From positions 556,425 through 620,424 of the forward strand of contig CANLMI010000003.1 of assembly GCA_947492375.1 (NCBI GenBank): a stretch of DNA of 64,000 nucleotides, in the 5' to 3' direction. The notes beneath the pieces were generated by a model. That model was not told the origin of the DNA, made no database searches, and saw only the letters and a program-made list of their open reading frames with translations. Position numbers and translations under genes: made by a program. This document shows, in pieces, positions 26,246 through 34,398 of this stretch; the first letter of the stretch is position 1, and every line of letters begins with the position of its first letter. This DNA comes from an uncultured Kordiimonas sp. (GTDB lineage: Bacteria > Pseudomonadota > Alphaproteobacteria > Sphingomonadales > Kordiimonadaceae).

Positions 26246-27277
26246 TTATTGTTCTTTGATAGGGCGTCGCTTGCTTTGAAACTGGTAGGCATGGCGAACC
26301 ATATCTTCCAGATCAGGATAAGAGGGTTTCCAGTTCAAAATATTTTCTGCTTTACGTGCATCCGCCACTAAAAATGCGGGGTCTCCGGGGCGGCGGGGTG
26401 CATTTTCAACGTTAAAGTCAACACTGGTGACGCTTTTAACTGTATCGATCACTTCACGAACAGAGAAACCCTGACCGTTACCCAGATTGAAAGCATCATA
26501 AAAGCCGTTGTTGGTTTGGTTTTCCTCTAATGTTTTTTGATTATCCAGAGCAAACAAATGATCAAGCGCCTTGACGTGGGCGTCAGCTAAATCACAAACA
26601 TGAATATAATCCCGGACGCATGTACCATCTGGTGTTTCATAATCGTCACCAAATATTTTAATGGATGGACGCCGTCCCATAGCGGCATCCAGTACCAATG
26701 GGATCAAATGTGTTTCAGGGTCGTGGCGCTCACCAAGCGATCCGTCTGGCGCACTACCGGCGGCATTAAAATATCTTAGTGCTATTGATTGCAATCCGTA
26801 TGCGTTTGCTCCGTCGCGCAGCATGCATTCAACCATCCATTTACTGTCGCCGTAAGGGTTGATTGGCAGCTTTCTTGCGTCTTCAACCAGTTTGCCGTTA
26901 TCTTCGGGTTGGCCGTATACTGCTGCGGTAGAGGAGAAAACAATTTTATTAACGCCGCTATCTTTCATTATGTTCAAAAGGGTGAGGCTGCCAGCAACAT
27001 TGTTTTCATAGAATGAAAGGGGGTTTTTAACGCTTTCGCCAGCTTCAATAAATGCAGCAAAATGGATCACGGCGTCGATCTTGTGCTCTGCAAAAACGGA
27101 TGCCAATTTTGCTTTGTCGCGGATATCCCCTTCTATGAGCAGTGCCTCACCAACTGCATCACTGTGGCCGTTTGATAAATTATCAAAGGCGATCACATTA
27201 TATCCCGATGTTTTAAGCGCACGAAGTGTGTGTGAACCAATAAAGCCGGCACCACCCGGAACCAAGATATTCTTCAT
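26246..27277 (-). CDS. galE: UDP-glucose 4-epimerase
   Basis: This is a 343-residue NAD-dependent short-chain dehydrogenase of the GalE family. The nucleotide-binding motif [10 protein letters not shown] is at 8-17, and Ser-Tyr-Lys catalytic residues appear as FSSTAAVYG and YGDSK. GalE signatures are ALRYFNAAGSAPDGSLGE and FNLGNGQGFSV. It interconverts UDP-glucose and UDP-galactose for the surrounding glycosyltransferases. GalU at the far end of the locus makes the substrate. It is first of a three-gene reverse operon. AGAG precedes the ATG. Confidence 0.93.
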   Translation of the reverse strand: MKNILVPGGAGFIGSHTLRALKTSGYNVIAFDNLSNGHSDAVGEALLIEGDIRDKAKLASVFAEHKIDAVIHFAAFIEAGESVKNPLSFYENNVAGSLTLLNIMKDSGVNKIVFSSTAAVYGQPEDNGKLVEDARKLPINPYGDSKWMVECMLRDGANAYGLQSIALRYFNAAGSAPDGSLGERHDPETHLIPLVLDAAMGRRPSIKIFGDDYETPDGTCVRDYIHVCDLADAHVKALDHLFALDNQKTLEENQTNNGFYDAFNLGNGQGFSVREVIDTVKSVTSVDFNVENAPRRPGDPAFLVADARKAENILNWKPSYPDLEDMVRHAYQFQSKRRPIKEQ

Positions 27278-27454
27278 AAATTCTCTTACCCTGAAATATG
27301 TTGTCTCGGCATTTTTACATGCAAGTCACTACCAGTTAACCTCTTTATTGCATAAAGCGGTAAATAGGGGTAGGTCATTCACTGAATTGTGCAATCGTAT
27401 TTGATAATATTTGCGATTTTGCCGAATTATATACGTTTCAATCGAGGGTATCTC

Positions 27455-28675
27455 ATGCGCATACTTTTCATGCATAATAATTTCCCCGGCCAATATCGCC
27501 GAATCATGGACTATCTTAAAAAAAATACAAAGTATGAAATGGCGGTTGCAACTCTTGATACGAATAAACAGCAATTTAATTTGCCCAAGATAACATACAC
27601 GCCTCACCGTGAGCCACGAAAAGATATCCATCCGGCTTTGATTACAACCGAACGGTCAACAATTATGGGGCAGGCTGCTTATAAAAGCCTGTTACCGCTT
27701 AAGCAATCAGGCAAGACGCCGGATATTATTTTATCGCATTCGGGTTGGGGTGGATCCATGTTTCTACGCGATCTGTTCCCGAAAGCAAAACTGTTGAGTT
27801 ATTTTGAGTGGTATTATCACGGGGTTAACTCTGATTCGACATTTATAACAGGTGAAGAGCCATCCCATGATGATCTGTTGCGGCTGAGAATGAAAAACAC
27901 CACTATTCTTCAGGATTTGGCGGCGATGGATTGGGGGCAAAGCCCCACGGTTTTCCAGCACAGTAAGTTGCCTGCCGTATTTCAGAAAAATGTTAGTGTC
28001 TTGCATGACGGTGTCGATACGGATTATTTCAAGCCGGATGATACGGTAAAACTCACGATAAATCAGAATGTAACACTATCTGCCGAGAATGAGGTTATCA
28101 CCTATGTGGCGCGGGGAATGGAAGAGTACCGTGGATTTCCTCAATTTATGGAGGTCGTCTCCGAGCTTCAAAAGCGACGACCTAACTTACATGTGGTTAT
28201 TTTAGGAAATGACAGAGTGGCGTACGGTGCGACCCGTAAAGATGGGAAAACATTTAAAGAGTGGGCATTGGAAGCTTTTGAATTTGATCAAACGCGGCTG
28301 CATTTTATGGGCCTGCAACCGCTTAAGGTGTTTCGAAGCCTTATGCAGATTTCATCAGCACATATATATTTAACAGCGCCTTTTGTTTTGTCATGGTCCA
28401 TGCTGGAAGCAATGAGTGCAGGTGCCTTGATTGTCGGGTCTGATACTGATCCGGTAAAAGAGCTTATAAAAGACGGTGAAAACGGTGTTTTAGTGCCGTT
28501 TTTTGATACAGGTAAAATTGCCGGCGCTGTTGAGAGTATATTGAATAACCCGAAAGACTATTCGGAGCTGAGGAAAAAGGCACGGCAGACGATTTTGAAT
28601 AGCTATGCCACAAGGGATTTGCTGCCGAAATATCAGCAACTTATCGAAAATGTTGCAAACGGGACACAAGTTTGA
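27455..28675 (+). CDS. Family 4 glycosyltransferase
   Basis: This is a 406-residue GT-B protein. The N-domain opens MRILFMHNNFPGQYRRI, which resembles a branch of GT4 found in polysaccharide loci. The C-domain has ITYVARGMEEYRGFPQFMEV, the FMGLQPLKVF loop and EAMSAGALIVGSDTDPVKEL for donor binding. GAGGG lies 6 nt before the ATG at 27455, although the frame is open earlier. It is divergent from galE and lies 240 bp upstream of the RTX gene. Confidence 0.87.
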   Translation: MRILFMHNNFPGQYRRIMDYLKKNTKYEMAVATLDTNKQQFNLPKITYTPHREPRKDIHPALITTERSTIMGQAAYKSLLPLKQSGKTPDIILSHSGWGGSMFLRDLFPKAKLLSYFEWYYHGVNSDSTFITGEEPSHDDLLRLRMKNTTILQDLAAMDWGQSPTVFQHSKLPAVFQKNVSVLHDGVDTDYFKPDDTVKLTINQNVTLSAENEVITYVARGMEEYRGFPQFMEVVSELQKRRPNLHVVILGNDRVAYGATRKDGKTFKEWALEAFEFDQTRLHFMGLQPLKVFRSLMQISSAHIYLTAPFVLSWSMLEAMSAGALIVGSDTDPVKELIKDGENGVLVPFFDTGKIAGAVESILNNPKDYSELRKKARQTILNSYATRDLLPKYQQLIENVANGTQV

Positions 28676-28812
28676 AGGAATTAACGTTTTTTTAGGAGCT
28701 TATCGAATAGATAGCTTGTAATTGCGAGGCAATAATGTTGGTGTATCCCCGTAATGTTTTTTGGTAATGGCATTTCTGCTCGAGAAAAAAGTAGTATAAA
28801 GCCATTATGCAG

Positions 28813-28841
28813 TTGACATTGTTCGTATATTCTCGCTAGAG
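28813..28841 (+). promoter_or_regulatory. Candidate promoter of the RTX gene
   Basis: A perfect TTGACA (28813-28818) is followed by a weak -10 candidate around 28836-28842 (CTAGAG/TAGAGA, spacing 17-18). It lies about 75 bp before the RTX start in a 242-bp intergenic region with no other gene. The -35 is convincing and the -10 is not, so the exact site is uncertain. Confidence 0.35.
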
Positions 28842-28917
28842 AGTATGCGAGGGGGCCACATAACTGACGTTCGTGCCTCACTTTTGAATATTTGGTTGCT
28901 TTTTCAGGAGGAATGAT

Positions 28918-30690
28918 ATGGCAATTGTTAATGGTACTCCCGGTGCAGATCCTACTCTCGTAGGTACCGAGGAGAATGATACAATTAATGCCGGTGCAGG
29001 TAACGACGGTATTAATGCCCTTGGTGGTAACGATGTAATTAACCCAGGCTCTGGCGATGATGCGATTGACGCTGGTTCGGGTGATGATACAATTAACGCT
29101 GGCGGTGGTGAAGACACTGTAGACGGCGGCGCTGGTGTGGATCAGATTGTTTTCTCAAACGATCTAGAAATCGGTGATACATTCGACAATGCAGGCGATG
29201 CCTTCGCAGACACATTCAATATCCGCACTTATGGTATTGATAATGTTGAAACACTTGTTTTCTCAAACGGTACTTTCGACCTTACTACTGGTGCCAACCA
29301 GTTCTTCGCAGAAAACGGTGCAACGGCAACAGCGAATGGTGCTGTTTCAGCAGCGGGCGATTCTGATGGCCTTCTCGGTATTTTCAATGCTGCTGCTGCT
29401 TCAATCACTGCAGTTGCTACTGCGAATATTGGCACAACAGCTGGTCAGTTCCGTATCACGGAAGTAAATGGTCAAGCTCCTGGTGCTGGCGGTGTTGTTA
29501 CTCTTGAGTCAGGTGCTCGCGTAACAGTTACAGGTGCTGCTACTTACACATTCACACCTCCTCCTGGTACGTCAAACAATGCTGGCAACACGCAGGAAGC
29601 GTTCACATTGACGTTTACTAATGGTTTGACTGGTGATTCACTAACTACAATCACACAAACTGTTATTAATACGGACACTGCTGATACTGCATTCCAGGCT
29701 GCTGCAGGTGGTTCACGTCTTGAAGGTGATAGCGCTGCTGAAACATTCAATGGTGCAATCGGTAACGACTCAATCTTCGGTAACGGCGGTAACGATACTA
29801 TTGACGCTGATGCAGGCGCACCTGCTGGCTTCGGTGGTGATGACTTTATCTCTGCTGGTGGCGGTGATGACAGTGTTGATGCTGGTGCTGGTAACGACCA
29901 AGTATTCGCTGGCGCTGGTGATACTGGTAACGATACATTCAATGGCGAAGAAGGTAACGACACACTTGGTGGCGGAGCTGGTAACGATACATTGAACGGT
30001 GGTACTGGTTCAGATGTTCTGTTCGGTGGTTCAGGTAATGATGTTCTAACAACTGGTGGTACACTTGCTTCTGGTGTTGAGCAAGCATTCGCTGGTACTG
30101 GTTCAGACACATTGACTGGTGGTGCTGGTAACGACATCCTCGGCGGCGGCGCAGGTAGCGATACTGTTGCTGGTGGTGCTGGTAACGACCTTATCTTCGG
30201 TGGTGCTGCAGATATCGCATCTGACGTTGATACACTAGACGGTGGTGCAGGTAACGACACTATCTTCGGCGGTAACGGTGCTGATAGCGTTGTTGGTGGT
30301 ACAGGTAATGACCAACTGTTCAACGGTGCAGGTAACGATACTGTTCTTGGTGGTGACGGTGCTGACGAAATCTTCGGCGGTGCAGGTAACGATCAACTTA
30401 CAGGTAACCTTGGTAACGATACTTTCTTCTTTGAAGCAGGTAACGGTAGTGACACAATCACTGACCTTGGTACAACTGCTACAACTAACCCAGCAACAAC
30501 AAACTTCGACGTAATCGATCTTTCAGGTACAACGTTTGACTTCGCTAACCTCAGTGATGTTGTTGACCGTGTTGTTGATCCAACAACGGCGAATGCTCTG
30601 ATTGACCTTGGTGGAGGAGACTTCCTTACACTTACAGGTTTCTCAGCTGCACAAATTGCTGCTCTCGATCCATCACAGTTTGTATTCTAA
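28918..30690 (+). CDS. RTX calcium-binding repeat protein, candidate S-layer or surface protein
   Basis: This is a 590-residue acidic protein, nearly free of Lys and Cys, with no signal peptide. Glycine-rich nonapeptides (GGxGxDxUx, e.g. GGAGNDTIFGG) occur at the N-terminus (about residues 15-80) and densely at 260-530. A beta-rich, Ig-like segment lies between (about 140-255). The C-terminus (FLTLTGFSAAQ, ending DPSQFVF) fits an uncleaved type I secretion signal. A strong AGGAGG lies 6 nt before the ATG, GGT/GCT/AAC codons dominate, and a strong terminator follows, which suggests high expression. The next genes encode its exporter. Calcium folds the repeats outside the cell. S-layer function is inferred from analogy. 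Confidence 0.88.
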   Translation: MAIVNGTPGADPTLVGTEENDTINAGAGNDGINALGGNDVINPGSGDDAIDAGSGDDTINAGGGEDTVDGGAGVDQIVFSNDLEIGDTFDNAGDAFADTFNIRTYGIDNVETLVFSNGTFDLTTGANQFFAENGATATANGAVSAAGDSDGLLGIFNAAAASITAVATANIGTTAGQFRITEVNGQAPGAGGVVTLESGARVTVTGAATYTFTPPPGTSNNAGNTQEAFTLTFTNGLTGDSLTTITQTVINTDTADTAFQAAAGGSRLEGDSAAETFNGAIGNDSIFGNGGNDTIDADAGAPAGFGGDDFISAGGGDDSVDAGAGNDQVFAGAGDTGNDTFNGEEGNDTLGGGAGNDTLNGGTGSDVLFGGSGNDVLTTGGTLASGVEQAFAGTGSDTLTGGAGNDILGGGAGSDTVAGGAGNDLIFGGAADIASDVDTLDGGAGNDTIFGGNGADSVVGGTGNDQLFNGAGNDTVLGGDGADEIFGGAGNDQLTGNLGNDTFFFEAGNGSDTITDLGTTATTNPATTNFDVIDLSGTTFDFANLSDVVDRVVDPTTANALIDLGGGDFLTLTGFSAAQIAALDPSQFVF

Positions 30691-30713
30691 GGAATACTTA
30701 CTTATACTTTTCG

Positions 30714-30740
30714 AAAGGGAGGCTTTTGCCTCCCTTTTTT
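30714..30740 (+). terminator. Strong rho-independent terminator after the RTX gene
   Basis: A perfect 10-bp stem (AAAGGGAGGC at 30714-30723 with GCCTCCCTTT at 30728-30737) has a TTTT loop and a T-run to 30740. It lies 24 nt after the RTX stop. It separates RTX transcription from that of the exporter genes, at least in part, as in S-layer and RTX loci where the substrate is made in excess. Confidence 0.85.
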
Positions 30741-30756
30741 GTTGTGAGTGCTTAAG

Positions 30757-30787
30757 GTTTATGTCTAGCAGTTGAAGTTTATGTCTA
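30757..30787. promoter_or_regulatory. 11-bp direct repeat spaced two helical turns
   Basis: GTTTATGTCTA occurs at 30757-30767 and 30777-30787, start to start 20 bp. Exact repeats on one helical face suit a dimeric regulator. The site lies in the 290-bp gap between the RTX terminator and the secretion ATPase, which otherwise holds no gene and no clear promoter. Confidence 0.4.
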
Positions 30788-30980
30788 ATGTGAATGCTTG
30801 AATATTTGCATATACGGTAATTTTACAAAAGTATGACATGCACTGAAAATATGATGTTTGTATTTTTAAATACTCAACAATATCTTTTGCAGATACAATG
30901 CAGCCATGCCATAAAGATGCACAAATTCATGTATATTCAATATGTGAACGCGATGATATTCGATTGGGGCCAGAGGAACT

Positions 30981-32975
30981 ATGTCACTTCTTGAAAATTA
31001 TAAGGTAGAAGAAGCCGCCTTGAAGAAGGCAATGCGTAAAGTTGCTGGTTATTCAACGCTTGCCAGTCTTTGCCTGCTTGTTGTGCCGATTTATCTGTTC
31101 ATGATTTATGATAAGGTTCTTTTCTCGCAGAGTATACCAACCTTGTTGGCGCTGTCGGCTATTGCTGTGGTTGTTTTAATTGCATACGGTGTTTTCGATA
31201 CCACGCGGCTTTATCTATTAGCCAAAGCGGGGGTTGAATTCGAGAACAAGATCGCTGGCCCGTTGGTTGCTGGGGAATTATCACGCCAAAATGATGCAAA
31301 CCGCCAAAGCGTTAATGATTTGACGACTATACGGCAGGTATTAGCAACCCCGTCGTTCGCTGCAATATTTGATGTCCCGGTAATGCCAATCTATTTTTTG
31401 ATCGTATTTTCGATTAACTTTACGCTTGGTTTTGTTGTCTTAATTGGTGCAGCATTGTTGTTCAGCTTGACTGTAATTGCTGAAAAAATGAACGGTCCCC
31501 TAACAAGCGATGCAGCTCAGGCTGGGCGAGAGTCGAGCCGGTCACTTGAAATGCATTTCAGTCAGCAGGAAATGGTTCGCGCCCAAGGGTTATACCGCGA
31601 AGCGATAAATGATTGGGGTCAGCATCAAAGTAAACATCTGGCGAAGTATCTTTTTTCATTCATGCGTCAGTCAGCTTTTTCTGCGACATCAAAATCAACG
31701 CGGCAATTATTACAGATTGCCTTGATAGGGTTTGGTGCCTTCTTTGTTCTGGATCCGGATACTGCTCTTAACCCAGGGGTTATTTTTGCGACCTCGGTTG
31801 TTGGTTCACGTGCGCTTGCACCCATTGAAGCAATTGTTGGTGGCTGGCGTAACCTTAAGCAGGCGTTTGAAGCATCCAAGCGATTGAAGGGTAGGCTCTC
31901 GGAAATAGAGTTGCCGCAAAAACGAACACCGCTACCTGCACCTAAGGGTGTAATCGGTTTAGACAGGGTTATATATGTGCCTCGCCCCGGTATGCCACCA
32001 ATTCTGAAAGGAATTAACGGGAATATAGCAGCAGGCGATAGTGTTGCGATTATTGGGCCTTCGGGTGCTGGTAAATCAACGCTTGCTCGCGTGCTCGTCG
32101 GTTATCTGGAACCTTCGGCTGGTAGTATAAATTTGGATGGGCAAAGTTTAAAAGCTTGGGACCCGATCGCCAGAGGTTTGCATATGGGATATATGCCCCA
32201 GCAAGTTAATTTCTTTGAGGCGTCAGTAGGCGAAAATATTGCCCGGCTTCGGCGCCAGGACCCGCCTGAACTGGCGGTGCAAGCTGCGCAGCTTGTGGGC
32301 GTACACGATATGATCCTTAAATTCCCACAGGGTTATGATACCCCGATTTCTAAGGGAGGGTTTTGGCCCTCTGGCGGGCAAGGTCAACTTATCGGTCTCG
32401 CGCGTGCATTTTATGGTAAACCGTCGGTTATCGTTCTTGATGAACCTAATGCCGCGTTAGATCAAATGGGCGAGCAGATATTCCATAGATCACTTGCTGT
32501 AGCAAGGCAGCGTAAAATGACAACCATCGTCGTCACCCAGCGACCCAGCGTCCTTCAATTTGTTGATAAAGTAATGATTTTAAAGGATGGACAGGTTGAT
32601 GCATTTGGTCCTAAAGACGAAATCATGAAAAGCAATCGGGTGAAAGCTGTGAACGCGAACCAACAAGCACAGGCCAAGACTGGCCAAAATACAGCACCGA
32701 ATAATGCTGCTACAAATACTGGTACAAACGCTGGTACAAATGCTGGCCCGAACAATGGCGCGAACGTTAATCCGAATACGAGCCAAACCAAAGGCAATAC
32801 AGCAAGCCAAACGCCAAGCCAAACGTCAAGTCAGCCAGCAGAAGCAAATAAAAATAACCAACAAAGTAAAGCCACGACGCCTCTAAGTGCCGATAAAGAG
32901 GTAGGTGAAGAAAAGCCCCAAGAGCAAACTCAGGCGGCTGTAAAGGCAAATCCAAAAGTTGGATCGGAGGGGTAA
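30981..32975 (+). CDS. Type I secretion ABC transporter (PrtD/RsaD-like) with low-complexity tail
   Basis: This is a 664-residue exporter. The membrane domain covers residues ~20-290 with no C39 peptidase domain. The ATPase domain has Walker A GPSGAGKST at 359-367, the signature SGGQGQ and Walker B VIVLDEP. It exports unfolded RTX protein through the HlyD and TolC-type partners. From about residue 557 a ~108-residue Asn/Thr/Gln/Ala-rich tail follows (TNTGTNAGTNAGPNN), absent in PrtD and RsaD as I know them. Its repeats are also visible in DNA. HlyD begins immediately after the stop. Confidence 0.9.
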   Translation: MSLLENYKVEEAALKKAMRKVAGYSTLASLCLLVVPIYLFMIYDKVLFSQSIPTLLALSAIAVVVLIAYGVFDTTRLYLLAKAGVEFENKIAGPLVAGELSRQNDANRQSVNDLTTIRQVLATPSFAAIFDVPVMPIYFLIVFSINFTLGFVVLIGAALLFSLTVIAEKMNGPLTSDAAQAGRESSRSLEMHFSQQEMVRAQGLYREAINDWGQHQSKHLAKYLFSFMRQSAFSATSKSTRQLLQIALIGFGAFFVLDPDTALNPGVIFATSVVGSRALAPIEAIVGGWRNLKQAFEASKRLKGRLSEIELPQKRTPLPAPKGVIGLDRVIYVPRPGMPPILKGINGNIAAGDSVAIIGPSGAGKSTLARVLVGYLEPSAGSINLDGQSLKAWDPIARGLHMGYMPQQVNFFEASVGENIARLRRQDPPELAVQAAQLVGVHDMILKFPQGYDTPISKGGFWPSGGQGQLIGLARAFYGKPSVIVLDEPNAALDQMGEQIFHRSLAVARQRKMTTIVVTQRPSVLQFVDKVMILKDGQVDAFGPKDEIMKSNRVKAVNANQQAQAKTGQNTAPNNAATNTGTNAGTNAGPNNGANVNPNTSQTKGNTASQTPSQTSSQPAEANKNNQQSKATTPLSADKEVGEEKPQEQTQAAVKANPKVGSEG

Positions 32976-34355
32976 ATGACTGCGAATGAAACAAAAACTG
33001 TTGCAGTTGCCGCTAATAATTTACCGGCTAAATTGAACGATAGTTTCGATCCCGATGCCTTGCAAGATTGGCATAAAGATCTAAATACGGATCAGAGACT
33101 GCTAATGAAAATTGCCCTTTTTGTTTTAATCGGCGTTTTTGTTTTTGGCGGATTATGGGCAGCTACTGCGCCAATTGGCGGTGCTGTTATTGCCAGTGGT
33201 AGAATTGTTGCTGAAGGTCGAAACCGTGTAATCCAGCACCTTGAAGGTGGGATTATTGACGAAATATTTGTTCGTGAAGGCGACCGCGTCAAAAAAGGTG
33301 ATCCGCTTGCCCGTTTGGATGCAACCCAAACAGGGGCACAGCTCGGAAACTTAAAGGTACAACGGGCAATATTGGCAATGCAGTTGGCTCGTCGGCGCGC
33401 GGAAGTGGCAAACCTGGATACAATTAATTTTCCAACAAACTTTGATGCTGAAACGTTAAATCACCCACGGGTGCAGGAGACAGTTAATAATCAGCAGACC
33501 GAATTTGATGCTCTGCGTGCGGTTGGTGAGGCTGAAGTTGTTTTGCTGAATGCAAATATTGAAGCGGAGCGAGCTGATATAGAAGCCAATAAAGCCAACT
33601 TGTCATCGTTTCAAAAACAGCTTGAGCTTATTCGTGGCCAGTTAACTGATGTTAGAGATCTTTATAAAAAAGGCTATGCAACCATTTCTCAGGTTCTGGA
33701 GTTGGAACGCGCCGAAGAAGAACGCCTTCGTCAGATTTCAGAAGTTGAGTTTGTAAGCGAACGAACACGCCAGGCAATTGTTGGGTTTGAAAACCAGATT
33801 AAACAAGTAGGGCTTAATTATAACCGTGATGCTGCTGCACAGATAGTTGATATACAGGTTGATTTAAACGAGACCGAACAGGCAATTACCCGATTTGAGG
33901 ATATTACAACGCGCGGCCTCATAATTGCGCCGGTTGATGGCAGAGTGTTCGGTGTTGCAACAACAACTTTAGGGGCTGTTCTCCAGCCGGGCGATACGTT
34001 GTTTGAACTTTTCCCGGAAGGCGAGGGGCTACGCATTGAAGCAAGGGTCCAAACCAAAGATATCGAACAAGTACGTGAAGGTCAGGAAGCAGATATTTTG
34101 TTCCCGTCCAATCGAGGTAAGGCTGATGCGCCGATCAGTGGCAAGGTTATCTATATTTCACCAACATCGGTCGTGAGTGATGATAATCCGCAAGGGTTTT
34201 ATATCGCCCACGTCTCCTTGAATTTGGAAGATGTTGATCAGTTGATTCAGCCGGGTAACGCTGCGGAAGTTTATTTGAAAACCGGATCAAGGACTTTCTT
34301 GCAAATTGTAACCGAACCAGTCTCTCGTTTTGCATTTCGTGCATTTAAGGGGTAA
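32976..34355 (+). CDS. Type I secretion periplasmic adaptor (HlyD family)
   Basis: This is a 459-residue adaptor. A single membrane helix lies at about residues 45-65 (ALFVLIGVFVFGGLWAA). The biotinyl-lipoyl halves include QHLEGGIIDEIFVREGDRVKKG and RGLIIAPVDGRVFGVA, with a long coiled-coil between (about 130-290). The C-terminal beta-barrel ends VTEPVSRFAFRAFKG, typical of HlyD/PrtE/RsaE. It links the ABC transporter to an outer-membrane TolC-like channel, which is not in this window. The ATG follows the transporter stop directly, with GGAGG inside the upstream gene's end. Confidence 0.92.
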   Translation: MTANETKTVAVAANNLPAKLNDSFDPDALQDWHKDLNTDQRLLMKIALFVLIGVFVFGGLWAATAPIGGAVIASGRIVAEGRNRVIQHLEGGIIDEIFVREGDRVKKGDPLARLDATQTGAQLGNLKVQRAILAMQLARRRAEVANLDTINFPTNFDAETLNHPRVQETVNNQQTEFDALRAVGEAEVVLLNANIEAERADIEANKANLSSFQKQLELIRGQLTDVRDLYKKGYATISQVLELERAEEERLRQISEVEFVSERTRQAIVGFENQIKQVGLNYNRDAAAQIVDIQVDLNETEQAITRFEDITTRGLIIAPVDGRVFGVATTTLGAVLQPGDTLFELFPEGEGLRIEARVQTKDIEQVREGQEADILFPSNRGKADAPISGKVIYISPTSVVSDDNPQGFYIAHVSLNLEDVDQLIQPGNAAEVYLKTGSRTFLQIVTEPVSRFAFRAFKG

Positions 34356-34398
34356 TCTCCTTTATTGAGAGGGTAGAGCGATATTGGGGGCTTTGTGA

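Noticed and set aside
27329..27631. 100-residue minus-strand frame before galE
   Set aside because: It overlaps the GT4 start on the opposite strand, and no ribosome site or conserved feature is seen.
29544..30323. Long open frame on the minus strand inside the RTX gene
   Set aside because: It is a by-product of the repeated GGT/GAT/AAC codons. It has no ribosome site and gives a low-complexity Pro/Ser/Val product.
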